DNA of 64,000 nucleotides, from NCBI GenBank assembly GCA_958299035.1, contig CATQJL010000001.1, positions 104,913,661 through 104,977,660 of the forward strand. Reading direction: 5' to 3'. This stretch comes from Cylicocyclus nassatus. Taxonomy: Eukaryota > Nematoda > Chromadorea > Rhabditida > Strongylidae. Within the stretch, counting starts at the first letter, position 1, and each line of letters begins with the position of its first letter. The position numbers and the translations under genes are program-made. Below are positions 1-11,370 of the stretch, piece by piece. The notes under the pieces are model-generated. The model did no database searches, was not told the origin of the DNA, and saw only the letters and a program-made list of their open reading frames with translations.

Positions 1-255
1 TCGCCTCTGCAACGAAACACAATGGGAGTTTAGCAGCTGGAAAGAGGAAGAAATTCTGCATCGGATACATTTTGAAATGTTTGTTTATCTCCATTCTAGC
101 GTGTTTGCCGATGGATTGGAAAAACTGACAAAACTTTTGCATCGACCTAATATTTATAGAGGACTAAGTCGCAGAACTTTTTTGGCTACGTAAAGTTCGA
201 ACGAAACATTTGCATGATTTAACAAGATCATTAGTTATTTAAAGGATGTATAATA
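1..255. other. No feature seen
   Basis: AT-rich sequence without a convincing exon, repeat or RNA gene. Confidence 0.4.
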
Positions 256-943
256 TTAGGTTGTCCCGAAAGTTCTGTCGTTACATTTTTGAAAATTTGT
301 TACTTTGCGCTGTCTCAACGGATTTGCATACCTTTAATTTTATTTGAAAGTGTAAGTCTTTCGGTTTCGAAAACTCTTCTTCCTAGCTTCTAATACACAC
401 TGACTGCAGAGATAAAAATGGAAAATGAGACCATGTAAACTTTGATCATTTTAGGTTAGGTTGCAAAAGTCTGAAACGCTGCGGAAAAATCTAAAAACGT
501 AAGTGCACAGGTTTTTTGACCTACACTTTGCATCAGAGAGAAAGTTGTGCTGTTTGGACGTCTCTGTAAAAAGTTACGAATTTCGACTTACTACAGAATA
601 TGCCAAAATAAATTGATGTGTCACTTTTTTCGAAAATCATAACTTTTTACAGACATATCCAAACAGCACAAACTTTTCACAATTTTGAAGATCAAGTCGA
701 CTATGTACTTACGTTTTCAGAATTTTTCGCAGCGGTACAGGTTTTCGGCGACTAACATAATAAAAGTTTACATGTCTTCTTTTTCCATTTTTATCTCTGC
801 AGTTAGTGTGTTTTAGGAGCTAGAAAGAAAAGTATTCGAAAGCAAAAGACTTTTTCGAACATATCTACAAGTATGCAAATCCGCTGAGATAGCGCAAAGT
901 AAAAAATTTTTAAATATGAAACGACAGAACGGGACAACCTAAT
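256..943. mobile_element. Foldback MITE, family A copy 1 (TTAGGTTGTCCCGAAAG termini)
   Basis: The left end reads TTAGGTTGTCCCGAAAGTTC and the right end is its reverse complement, ending ACAACCTAA. The inverted arms run for more than 250 bp with mismatches; both halves carry the marker GCAGAGATAAAAATG or its complement. The flanks are TA-rich, as for mariner/Tc-type insertion. There is no transposase, so the element is non-autonomous. Related copies lie at 22420-22850 (relic), 24205-24896 and 61838-62573. Confidence 0.8.
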
Positions 944-1504
944 ACATATGTTTATATTTCTATCAGCGCAATCTGCTTCCTGCAGTTTGAAAAAATATGT
1001 ACGAGTCTGCAGTACAGACCATTGGGAGAGCCCCGGAGCACCAAAATGGGTGAAATGGCAGGGCTCCGGAGCGCTCGAGAGCGTGAAGTGGCAGACTCGC
1101 CATTTGCCCGCCGGAGGTATCCCTTCTACTGTTTGAGAGATTTGCAGGTTTGTTGACAAAGACCATAAGTTGCATTTCCCCAACCGACGTCGAAGTAAAT
1201 CTATTCAGAAGTGCAGGAGGTTGTCAATGCTGTTCTGTACTGCTTAGCGATGCATCGTCTATGACCACTGGGCTGGCTTTTCCTGCGGACGGTGGTTTCA
1301 CGCAAATGTGGAATTCATTGTACACTTTTATTCTATATAAGAAGTGACATTTAGCTCAGGATTTTTATGGATTAATAGCTGCTCAAATAGAACAGCGAAC
1401 CTTTGAACTATTGCTTATGTGATGTCAATAGGTTCACAATCGATAAAAAACAGTTAAACCTTGTTGAATATATAAACATCTCTAGACAGATTCATTTTAT
1501 AGGT
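944..1504. other. Intergenic; one short dispersed repeat
   Basis: No gene is supported. The segment at about 963-1030 (GCGCAATCTGCTTCCTGCAG and following) recurs in the same orientation at about 25680-25745, upstream of the ShKT gene, so it is a dispersed repeat fragment. Confidence 0.5.
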
Positions 1505-1959
1505 GTACTATAAAGATCCCATCCCTATCCCTGTACAACCTTTCCCTGTGCCCACTTCTACACGCCAATTCCCTATTCCCGCTGTGTTAGCAATCAGCAT
1601 GCTCACTTGTCCCCTGTGCCAACTCTCCCAGCTCCTTAGCTCGAACTTTGCAAAAAATCGATAAAATCGATGAAAGTGATCGATAATTGTAGAAACTGAA
1701 ATGGTATTCGTAATCAGCATGCCACTTACTCCCCCCCTGCCAACTCCCAGCTCTGTAGCTTGAACATTGCAAAAAATCGATAAAATCTATAAAATCGATA
1801 TCGATCGATGGCGAAAGTAGCCTATGACATGCTCTCCGCCCCGAAGTATATGTATGCCAAGTTTGGTCCAAATCGGTTCAAAAATAAAAATTTCTTTCCG
1901 CACATACACTCATGCAGACATACATACATACATACACACATTCAGCTTTATTTGTAAGA
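1505..1959 (-). mobile_element. Non-autonomous Helitron, 3'-truncated
   Basis: Read on the minus strand from 1959 it starts TCTTACAAATAAAGCTGAATG after an A, followed by a (TATG/TCTG)-rich stretch, a conserved block (ACCGATTTGGACCAAACTTGG type) and repeated ATCGAT/GCTGGGAGTTGGCACAGG units. This is the order seen in the copies at 36252, 48563 and 61829. The usual 3' end (GCCGGGTAAGCCAGCTAG) is missing, so the copy is truncated near 1505. Confidence 0.75.
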
Positions 1960-2836
1960 TGTATTCTATCTATCTAGAATCACTTGATTGATAGAATCGG
2001 GAAAACTCAACTTGGAAGAGAAATTTACCCGAAGAGCTTAGTAATTAGAAAGCTTGTAGTGGGTATGGCTTTTCGAATTTCTACAATGGGCACGAGAAAG
2101 TGATTCGCATAGATTAAAGAAAAACAGCGATAATCTAGTTTTGAAAAGAGTTGTCGAAGTATGCACGAGAAGGCAGGCAGCCAAATTCATAAGTTTCGTG
2201 TCACAATTTAACTTCCTACATTGCAACTATCCGCTCAAACATCTTGTGGCTCTATAGAGAGAGGTCGCAATACCATGCCGGGACCAAACAGGTGCTGTCT
2301 GGTCCCGGCATGGTACTGAAGCGAAACCCCTCTTCTTTCCTTATGGACTTACCTTGGGACATCTCCACTTCAGTTCACCGAATCTTCAGGATCCTGAGAC
2401 TAAAATGAACTTCCCCCTTTACATGATCATCGGAAAATGCATTTAGAACATGATAAGCTTTCATTTCTATAGAAATGCGTAAGCGTATCAATAAATAGAT
2501 TCAAGGGCCCAACGAATCGCCAAAGTGGCGCTAAACAACTTCCGGGGTTGAAGAGATATCGTCGATCCCTTGGCCGTACGGACTGCTCAAACGCCACGGA
2601 CCAAGCGCGGCGCGGTTAAATGTTGCGAGAGCACGATTTTAACAGTGGCGAGTTTGTATCGGAGCAAGCGTTTTACCTCGCGGCGCGTGCTCCGCGGTTA
2701 TGTCCAGTCCGTAAAATCAACAAATGGACGATATGTGTGCGAGGTTCCAGCTTAATCGGCTCATTGGCGGGCGTTTTAACGAAACCAACGAACGAACAAC
2801 CAAACGAAAACACTTACAAAGCTTGAGCTTTATATA
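1960..2836. other. Intergenic; contains a hairpin
   Basis: No supported gene. The 2570-2826 stretch is GC-rich with two overlapping short ORFs that have no recognisable motif or splice context. The only clear structure is the hairpin at 2271-2315. Confidence 0.4.
2271..2315. repeat. Perfect inverted repeat (16-bp arms)
   Basis: TACCATGCCGGGACCA at 2271-2286 is exactly reverse-complemented at 2300-2315, with a 13-base loop. It could be a small foldback remnant or an RNA hairpin; no function is evident. Confidence 0.7.
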
Positions 2837-3515
2837 CAGGGTGTCCCAAAAAGATGTGCACACTGTTTGATCGTTAATAACTCTCTTGCTTTCATGTCTT
2901 TTGTCGAGCTTAAAGTATCATTCTATAGAGCGAGGTTCAACTTAGATTTGCAGAATGGAACGAATCATCGATCACTCTTCATTACTGTAGGATTACGGTA
3001 GGAACTTCGAAGAGGGTTTTTAGCCATTAAAGGGCGCAATTTGCCTCAGAAAGAAGGCCAAGCAAGCCAGAAACTCTCAAATGGGTTAATTGAAGGTGCT
3101 GATCCTAAATATGAAGTTTGCACTTTAGTCTGCTGCTTCTTTCATAAGTTATTCCAGATTTAGAGTAAAAACTGTTTTCCCAATGTCCCTCAAAAATGTA
3201 AATACGCGAACAAGAAAGTTCGAAAAATTGATGAAAAGTAATGTACTGAAATCAGCACGCCTGAAAACCTTAGTACACAGATTTTCAGATTTTTTTGAAG
3301 TTATTTTATCACAACGCCTATTCCACAGTGACGCTGTATGTTGGAAATTCATACCGTAATCCTACAGTAATGAAAAGTGATTGGTGATTCGCTCCACACT
3401 GCAAATCTAAGTTGAACCTCGCTCTACAGAATGGTACCTTGAACTCGGCAAAAAACATGAAAGCAAGAGAGTTATTAACGATCAAACAGTGTGCACATCT
3501 TTTTGGGACACTCTG
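2837..3515. mobile_element. MITE, family B copy 1 (CAGGGTGTCCCAAAA termini)
   Basis: The left end CAGGGTGTCCCAAAAAGATG and the right end, closing TTTTTGGGACACTCTG, are inverted. The arms also share TGTGCACACTGTTTGATCGT and a deeper block with GAGGTTCAACTTAGATTTGC. TA lies on both sides, as for a mariner/Tc-like insertion. There is no transposase ORF. A second copy is at 14277-14925; partial copies are at 45307 and about 50490-50650. Confidence 0.85.
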
Positions 3516-3760
3516 TATGTATAGAATTAGCGCACGTTTGTGAATATTAAACATTGTACTCAAAACCAATTTCTCAGCTGCTCTCAGACTAGATTTTGGC
3601 GGCATCAATTTCGTTATATTCGGATCAAAATCATAGCTTTTTTAGGCGGAAGTGATGACCTTACAAGGGAAGGCACCTAACTTAGCGGCCTCTCGAAAAC
3701 GACCATGTATCCGAAATCAGCTTGAGTTTTTCTATAGATAGCCAATAAAATAACTCCAAA

Positions 3761-3768
3761 ATGACACT
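3761..3768 (+). repeat. 8-bp target-site duplication, left (ATGACACT)
   Basis: ATGACACT directly precedes the left terminus of the hAT-type element and is repeated exactly at 7513-7520 after the right terminus. Confidence 0.9.
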
Positions 3769-4722
3769 CAGGGCCCGGCACGAGCTTGTCAAATGACAAG
3801 CTGAAAATCGTTTTCGGCAAAAAAAGCAAAGGGGTAATCGTTTTTGGGGGGGGGGGATCCCATGCTCGCTGCTTATCTTAACATGTTATGTGCCTCAACA
3901 GGCGAAAACTGGAGTTCGCGCGCGTCAAACCGCGCCGTCGCTAATTGTCGCACGCGCGACGTCGCTCAAGCGATGCTATTTGTAACAGCATACATGACTA
4001 GTTCTCAATGTATGCGTAACGTTATGGCACCAAATTTTGTATGCCAACGGAGAGAGGCTAATGGAAACAAACTATGAAAAATTATGGAAAACTTATGTGA
4101 ACGGAACGAGTAATAAGAATTTTTTCCGTGAATTTCGCAAAATTGTTAAATTAAGATGTGAATTCAAACGGCTCGTTTGGAACGCGCAAATGACGATATG
4201 GTATGAAACTTGGTGCGTACGTGGACACAAGCCTGTAGGGGTTAACGTAGGAGTTTCATTGAAAAATTATGTGACTGAAGGTTGTGGCAAACTTTTTTTT
4301 GAGAATTTCCCGCTACCAAAGAAACAAAAAAATGGCTCGTTTGCAACGCAGAGGTGACGAAATCGCGCGGGATTTGGTGTGTGTATGCGCAGTAGGACTA
4401 AGTAACTAAGTATGAAATATTATGAAAAACTTATGTGAATGAAGAGTTTCCCTAACTAATTTCCAAATTAGCTTGTCATTTGACAAGCTAATGACAAGCT
4501 GAGCTTGGCAAAACTCTCAATTCACATAATTTTTCCAAAATATTTACATAAATCTACTCTACACCTAAAGATTAGTATATAGTGAAAATTTGGTTTCAAA
4601 CCTCCCCCTCTCCTCATTGCTAGAGGCAAAAATAGCCTCAAAAGCCGCGTTCCTAAGGAGAAAAGCGTGCTCCAATCCAACGGCGTATCGCTGAGTCCCT
4701 TCGCGTCGGCGTCCATATTTTC

Positions 4723-4956
4723 TCATTTCGTCGTTCTCGTTATTTCGTCCTCTTCCTGCTTTAGCTGCGATCGTTGCCGTCTACTCTCGTACTCGAAGAC
4801 ATCGAGCAGTTGCTGCACTGGTGAAGAACTGCATGGTCTTGCTGTTCTCACTTCTGACTTTGCAAGTATAGCAGAAGCAATCGATTTAAGAACACTCTGG
4901 TGAGTTTTTGTGATTTTTTGCAGTGTTTGGTCCAGTGGTATGATGTTAATATTCAT
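4723..4956 (-). other. Coding-like ORF inside the hAT element, unrecognised
   Basis: A 77-codon minus-strand frame with a polar, charged composition: Gln-Leu-Leu-Asp-Val-Phe-Glu-Tyr-Glu followed by Arg/Gln-rich and Glu/Asp-rich stretches. It looks more like real protein than random AT-rich frames, but no family is recognised. It may be a remnant of the element's own gene or another captured fragment. Confidence 0.25.
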
Positions 4957-5022
4957 AGTGCCTTTGTTTCCGAATTTGGACGCTCATGTCTTTCATAGTC
5001 ATAACCTTTTGTGATTTTCCTG

Positions 5023-5388
5023 CACTACTGGTACTTTGTCCAAGTTGATTATGCTTCTCCATGTTTTTGCACCGTTGTTTCGATCGATGATCTTCATGTT
5101 CACCGCACATTTCTGCAGCTATAGTAGTCACCTCTATTGCGAAAGTTTCCATGATATATAGCGGAAAAGGGAGGTAATGATGCAGATTCGTTTCATGCTT
5201 CTCATCTGCCTTCAGAGAATCACTGTTTTAGCCTTCTTTTATTAAATCCTTGTGTTCGCAACGATTGCTTCCTAATCGTAAAAGGCAGCTGATAGTCCTT
5301 ATGGAAAGTTTCGCAATAGAGGTGACTACTATAGCTGCAGAAAATGTGCGGTGAAGCATAATCAGCTTGGACAAAGTACCAGTAGTGA
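5023..5388. repeat. Internal inverted repeat within the hAT element
   Basis: About 90 bp around 5023-5150 (containing TTCTGCAGCTATAGTAGTCA and GGTACTTTGTCCAAGTTGAT) is inverted at 5299-5388 with few changes. It suggests a fold-back duplication inside the transposon. Confidence 0.6.
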
Positions 5389-5468
5389 TAAGATAGTAGA
5401 TAAGCATAACTCTGATATTTTTGATTAATTCTTCCATCTTATCTGACTGAAAGTACACAAGATGTATA

Positions 5469-5662
5469 CAGTCTGCCCAATCACAAGCCCGTTGGCATGG
5501 CGGGAGTTTGGTTCGCGTAGCTAGGGTCTTGCGTCACTTTACGTTCAACTTTCTTGCTTCCTCTCTTCGCTCTCTTGGACAGTGCGCATCAGCGCAAATT
5601 CCTAGCGCTGCGTGGCGCAAGGTTACGCCAATGGTTCGGCCTGATCCCGGTCGGGACAGGCT
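5469..5662. mobile_element. Small MITE, family C copy 1 (diverged)
   Basis: It begins CAGTCTGCCCAATCACAAG after TA and ends with a diverged TGATCCCGGTCGGGACAGGC before TA. Internal blocks (GGCATGGCGGGAGT, TAGCGCTGCG, CCAATGGTTCGGCC) match the better-preserved copy at 6652-6859. Confidence 0.65.
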
Positions 5663-5929
5663 ATAGTCGGATGTGTGTTGTCTGTGTTATTAGTGAATCC
5701 AGATAAATGACAGATTTTGCAGTCATTGTTTTGGATAATTCCTGCTTGACTCAAATTAATTTTCTTTTTTAGTGGTATGTTATTGTCTGATGCTCAAAGA
5801 CAGGACGTTGTTGCGGATTTCTTATCTTCTTTGGTTCCTTATTGAAGTTCTAGCAGTCCGCAATGGCTTTCACTCCTTGCGAGCACTACAAGCGATATTA
5901 GTCAGTTTCCCGATGTTCAATATGCGTGA

Positions 5930-7229
<1,300 letters not shown>

Positions 7230-7512
7230 GAGAATCCCCCCTCCCCCCGCGCTCCCCCTCCCCTAGCTGCCGGTGCTGTCCTTTATTGACCTCATGTGGA
7301 GATCCACAATATGATCTCATTTTTTGTTTTTTTTTTGTCATAAATGAACTCTTTTCATTTTTTCGTCAATAAAACTTGTTTTTTGGTCAAAGTGTTCACT
7401 GCAGAATCACTGGGACCAATTTTTGGGTCAAAGGGGAATTCGTAAAAAAATTTTGGGTCAAAGGGGAATTCGTTTTCGAAAACCCCTTTTGACAAGCTCG
7501 TGCCGGGCCCTG

Positions 7513-7520
7513 ATGACACT
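7513..7520 (+). repeat. 8-bp target-site duplication, right (ATGACACT)
   Basis: Exact repeat of 3761-3768, directly after the right terminus of the hAT-type element. Confidence 0.9.
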
Positions 7521-7609
7521 GCATCAAAAATGAATGAGTGGTGTTCGAGCCATCGCACTGAGAATTTAGCTTCACTTAATTTAGTTCTCCTCATGAATCT
7601 GTTTTGTTA

Positions 7610-7808
7610 CACTCTGTCCCAACGCCTAAATTTGAGTGATGCGCATCCCATCAACCATCATCACGCCTTGCGTCATGTTTACGGTTTGCTGTATTCGTTC
7701 TGCAATTTCTTTGCTCTCTTTCTGGCAATGCTTTTATGCAGCACAAACCCTTAGCGTTGCGGGCGATCTGAGCCAATGTTTCGGGCGCTTTCCAATTGGG
7801 ATGGACTG
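7610..7808. mobile_element. Small MITE, family C copy 3
   Basis: It begins CACTCTGTCCCAACGCC and ends CAATTGGGATGGACTG, with TA on both sides. Length and internal blocks (GCGTTGCGGGC, GCCAATGTTTCGG) match the copies at 5469 and 6652. Confidence 0.7.
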
Positions 7809-7901
7809 TATTTCGCCTATTACAAAGACTCTGTTCCTACGCTAATAAACCAGTCCCACAAAGGTGGCGTATAACTTCGATTATTTCTCCTGAACATCCA
7901 A

Positions 7902-8131
7902 GCTTATATATAAAGTTGAATGTCTGTATGTCTGTATGTCTGTCTGTCTGTATGTCTGTACGTATGTGCGGAATAGAAATTGTTATTTCTGAACCGATTT
8001 GGACCAAACTTGGCACACATATACTTCGGGGCAGGGTGCGTGTCATAGGCTAGTGGACTATGACACGCTCCCTGCCCCGAAGTGTATGTGTGCAAAGTTT
8101 GGTCCCGGGCGGAGCCGGGTTTGCCATCTAG
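7902..8131 (+). mobile_element. Short Helitron with an inverted (foldback) body
   Basis: The 5' part is CTTATATATAAAGTTGAATG followed by TCTG repeats and the conserved GGACCAAACTTGGCACACAT block. The 3' end GGGCGGAGCCGGGTTTGCC then TCTAG|T matches the family end. The body is fold-back: the block through GTGTCATAGGCTA is inverted as TAGTGGACTATGACAC... and runs back to AAGTTTGGTCC. The same architecture, longer, is at 48563-49514. Confidence 0.75.
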
Positions 8132-8495
8132 TTTTCAATATATGCAGCATTGACTAGTCGAAAAATTATAGTCACTCAGCATTTACCAGTTGTACGCTGT
8201 ACTCAACTCACAATCAGCGAAAGTTTGCCTTCAAAGAAGAGAGACCGCTTTTAGACATATGATCTTCAAAATCTATATGTCAGAAGGCAGTAACAGGAGG
8301 CAATTACCCTAATCTCATGCGCAAAGACCCAACTTTTTCGATTTATTAAACAAGCTCCTCAGCAGGGTAAAGCGGGGGGTGCGGCACACGATCGTCGGAT
8401 ACGACCCCCCCCCTCTTGAGCCGGACCGGCACGACCCCCCCCTCCGTTCCCTTACCCCCCCCCCCCTCCTCCTCCCAGCCCCCGCTCTTGAGCTT
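8132..8495. repeat. C-rich dispersed repeat
   Basis: After a featureless AT-rich part, 8303-8490 contains CAATTACCCTAATCTCATGC, AGCTCCTCAGCAGGGTAAAG, GGGGTGCGGCACACGATCGT and long poly-C runs. The same blocks recur at 11925-12190 in another order and orientation, and as decayed versions at 42480-42540 and 44720-44790. Poly-C runs may hide sequencing-length errors. Confidence 0.6.
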
Positions 8496-8680
8496 ACAAG
8501 GAAACGATACTCGGTGTCCGTGGCCCTTTGAGATGAGTTGTATACCATTACACTCGTCTTGGAACGCTGATGCCGATTCTGACTTCCGTTTCTGCTAATC
8601 GCTTGAAAAATGTTACAATGGATTGTGCGGAGTTTGGCTGCCGATTGAAATACGGTCGGAGGCCAACGCTACGTGTGCGG

Positions 8681-8742
8681 TGTGGTCTAGTGGTTAGTGT
8701 GCGATAGCCTCATGAGTTGATGTAGGTGTAGGTTCGAATCCC
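8681..8742 (+). other. tRNA-like sequence with A- and B-box motifs
   Basis: TGGTCTAGTGGTTAGTGTG resembles a pol III A box/D arm, and GGTTCGAATCC at 8731-8741 is a perfect B box/T arm core. The anticodon arm and acceptor stem do not fold convincingly, so this is tRNA-derived rather than a working tRNA. Confidence 0.6.
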
Positions 8743-8929
8743 TTTGTGATTTTCAATTTTGCATTGTCTCAGTTAACCTTCTTTCGCATCCTCGAGTTAA
8801 CTGAACGCCCTTAATCTTCAAAAGATTTGAAAATTGGAAAAAATGATCACTATTTGCGCTAAAAGGTATCCATTAATTCGACTAAATTTTCTCGAACGAA
8901 CTTAACTGAAGCAATGCAAAAGTAAAAAC

Positions 8930-8994
8930 ACAAAATGATTTGAACCTACACCTGCATCAACTTATGAGGCTTCGCACTAACCACTAGACAAGAA
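8930..8994 (-). other. Inverted tRNA-like sequence
   Basis: The reverse complement reads TCTAGTGGTTAGTGCGAAGC ... GGTGTAGGTTCAAATCA. It is the inverted partner of 8681-8742 with a weakened B box. Confidence 0.55.
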
Positions 8995-9187
8995 CCTGGC
9001 GGCGGTAGAGGCCGTTCCGGACCATACCCTTGGGTGGCCAAACTTGGCTCGAAATTCCTTCATAACTTCTTCCAGAGAAACGATTAGCAGAAACGGAAGT
9101 CAAATTCGGAATCAGCGTTCGAAGACGGGTGTAATGGTATACATCTCGTCCCAAAAGGCCACGGACATTGAGTATCGTTCCCTTGTT

Positions 9188-10090
9188 AGACTATCAATAT
9201 ATCATGATAGTACTGTAACATTGAGAACACATTCAGACAAAACACAAGTGCGGAAAAGCAGTAAAATGTAGAGAAAAATATGCGTAGTAGTTGGTTACCT
9301 AGCCGCATTGACCTGAAGCCGTGGGAGTAAAACTCTATCCGGGGGTATATCGGAACCGTCGTACATCATAGTAGGTAAAAAGATCTACAAATGACAATGT
9401 TGTTCGGTATCTGCCGGACAAAGTAGATAATTTTTGAAACAAACCCGTTGCGTGCCATCACGATCTGCTGCAGCTTCCCGGCGATGACTTGGAAGAGTGT
9501 GGACGAACGCCAAAGCGGAAGGCTGGAAAGGCTGTTTTTTAGGACGTAATATACCTAACTATAAGAAAACGGGTATGGAAACAAACGTTCAGGACGCAAT
9601 AGAATCTGAGCTTACATCGTCGCCTGTTATCTCAATGACTTCAATTTTCTTGAAAACATGCTTCGCTATATTCATGCGTCGAAGTCCTATCTTCTTTGGA
9701 GATGAAGGCAGTGAGCTTTCTAAAGTTGATTTTATGATTTTTTTGCAATTAAGCACGCAATTCATTAAACAGGTGGAAGCAACAAAGTTGAATGTATACG
9801 ATTCTGAGTTGACCAGATAGGGTTATACTGTTACTTGTAGGTTCAGCTCTAGGGTTACTTGTGTGTTCAGGTCCAAGCATGGAATGCATTACACAAATTC
9901 TGAACCTGCTATGAGAATTAAAACGTAGGGCTGCTACTGTGAAAGTTAAGCAAATTGAGCATCACAGTTTTGGATAATGCCTAACAAATTGATCGACTCT
10001 GTTTCAAGGAGTAGCTTGCTCAGCCTTTTCAGATTCATCTGATAACTTTGTAAATCATACAACAAGAAAAAGGAAGTTTAAACACGAAAA
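9188..10090. other. Intergenic; one unassigned ORF
   Basis: No supported gene. A 107-codon plus-strand frame at 9497-9820 has no recognised domain, signal peptide or splice context and may be chance. Confidence 0.35.
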
Positions 10091-10708
10091 TTAACATAAC
10101 AATCGATTAGTGCTTTGAGATGAATGCTTTTTGCAATGTACAATCGGGAGAAAGTTCCAAAAAAAGGTAAATACAGAAACAATGGATAAGAGAAGGAATA
10201 ATCTAACGAACCATTGCTTTCCTGACTTTCCATTCTGCAAAACCCCCGCTTGTGGGGGAAGAAATTGACGAAACTCCGAAATATACTTTTGCACGCTCTA
10301 AAACATAGAATCAAAACATCTACTTTTGCGTAAAAAATAGCTTGTACCAACCTGCACTCAAGCATGACGGAACATACGGAACTTACCTGAATGTGCAATT
10401 GGCGGCATCCACTGGCGTAAAACACACTAACAGTAAAACGTGACCAGAAGGTAAAGAGTATCATCGGCTTCCAGATTCGTGTGGAGGTGGAGTCTTGCCA
10501 ACTCACCGCGTAGCGGTTTTTGCTAGCGAGAGATTACGAAAAGCAATGCAATGACGTGGAGGTTTAGCAAGTTTACATGTGTAATCAGGGAAAGTCTGCA
10601 ATACACCTCCACACGAATCTGGGAGCCGATCATACTGACAATCTCTTGAGCAGGGATCAGATCGACCCTGCTCATCAACCAAGAAAGTGAAACAACAAAT
10701 GCAGCTTA
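10091..10708 (-). CDS. 3' part of a Cys-containing single-pass membrane protein gene
   Basis: Three minus-strand exons join in frame with GT-AG introns: 10507-10708, 10387-10426 and 10291-down to 10091 (third exon 10091-10297, stop TAA at 10091-10093). The first follows TTTTTCTACAG and encodes a Cys-rich segment (VDEQGRSDPCSRDCQ, DSCGG, DYTCKL, RHCIAF). The second adds VFYASGCRQLHIQ. The third ends with a hydrophobic stretch of about 23 residues (WFVRLFLLLSIVSVFTFFWN) and a short basic tail, as in a type I membrane protein. The first exon begins in phase 1, so a start exon lies further upstream; a frame with MGCVVLIFFV near 11060 is a possible signal-peptide exon but could not be joined. The family is not recognised; the agreement of three splice junctions is the main support. 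Confidence 0.5.
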
Positions 10709-11295
10709 CTGTAGAAAAATCGCACATCAAAATTTCGATCAAGCCTTTTGAAGGAAAAAACCGCAAACGAACATTGACAAACATCGACAACCGACAAAGA
10801 GTATGTACATAAAACCTTTTTCAAAATATGAGAAGAACTAATAGTCACTTCAAGTCGAGCAATAGAATTCATGTTTCAAATTACAACCATGCATCCATCA
10901 TTCATACTAGTACAAAGAAATTCAAGGACCATTCTGTGATGACCAAAAATCTGGAAAAAGGAAGATAATCGGAGGATATCACGGTCGTGGATGATGAATG
11001 AAGTAGTGAAACAGGAATAGTAACTGTCATTGACAAAGAAAATGAGAACAACACAGCCCATAACGAGAGTGGGATTCAAAGACTCGCATCTCGCGGCTTT
11101 GTGTTTTGACAATTTTCGAGCGCTACCGTAACCCAATATTTTTTGGCCACACTTCCGAGCATATGGTTCGCAAAAACCATATGTATCTCCTTCTAAAGAA
11201 AACGCTTCGAGGGGAAACAGCTACTACGGGGAGAGGAAGGATGAATCTATAGGATGATATAAAAAAGGCAGCTGTTTGAACGTTTTGAAGGTAAG
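10709..11295. other. Upstream part or intron of the 10091-10708 gene, unresolved
   Basis: Minus-strand frames at 10876-11136 include a hydrophobic MGCVVLIFFV segment that could be a signal peptide, but no consistent splice path to 10708 was found. Nothing else is visible. Confidence 0.3.
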
Positions 11296-11370
11296 TTAAT
11301 GGCCTGCGGCACCCCCCCTCAAAACCTGCGGCAGCCGCAGGTTTTGAGGGGGGGTGCCGCAGGCCATTAA
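11296..11370. repeat. Perfect 75-bp palindrome flanked by TTAA
   Basis: 37-bp arms (11296-11332 and 11334-11370) are exact complements around a single A. Each outer end is TTAA, the duplication used by piggyBac-type elements. The arms contain CCTGCGGCACCCCCCCTC and GAGGGGGGGTGCCGCAGG. A decayed relative, beginning TTAATGAGGTGTGGCAC, is at 43735-43790. Confidence 0.8.

Larger units (their letters stand above)
8496..9187. mobile_element. Foldback element with tRNA-like inner arms
   Basis: Outer arms 8496-8608 and 9075-9187 are inverted copies (shared TATACCATTACAC and ACTTCCGTTTCTGCTAATCG). Inner arms 8681-8760 and 8930-8994 are also inverted and each carries a tRNA-like sequence. The unit is 692 bp with no protein-coding capacity. 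It is probably a non-autonomous DNA element that absorbed a tRNA-related sequence, or two head-to-head tRNA-derived SINEs. Confidence 0.65.

Noticed and set aside
2570..2826. GC-rich small gene
   Set aside because: Two overlapping frames are open, with no motif, splice signal or start context to choose either.
8400..8476. Poly-C tracts as assembly errors only
   Set aside because: Run lengths may be wrong, but the flanking blocks recur elsewhere in the window, so the repeat itself is real.
8681..8742. Functional tRNA gene
   Set aside because: A and B boxes are present, but acceptor and anticodon stems do not pair, and the sequence is part of a foldback arm.
10078..10506. Longest single open frame (142 codons, minus strand)
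   Set aside because: It runs through two clear introns; the spliced model with exons 10387-10426 and 10091-10297 uses other frames and matches splice signals better.
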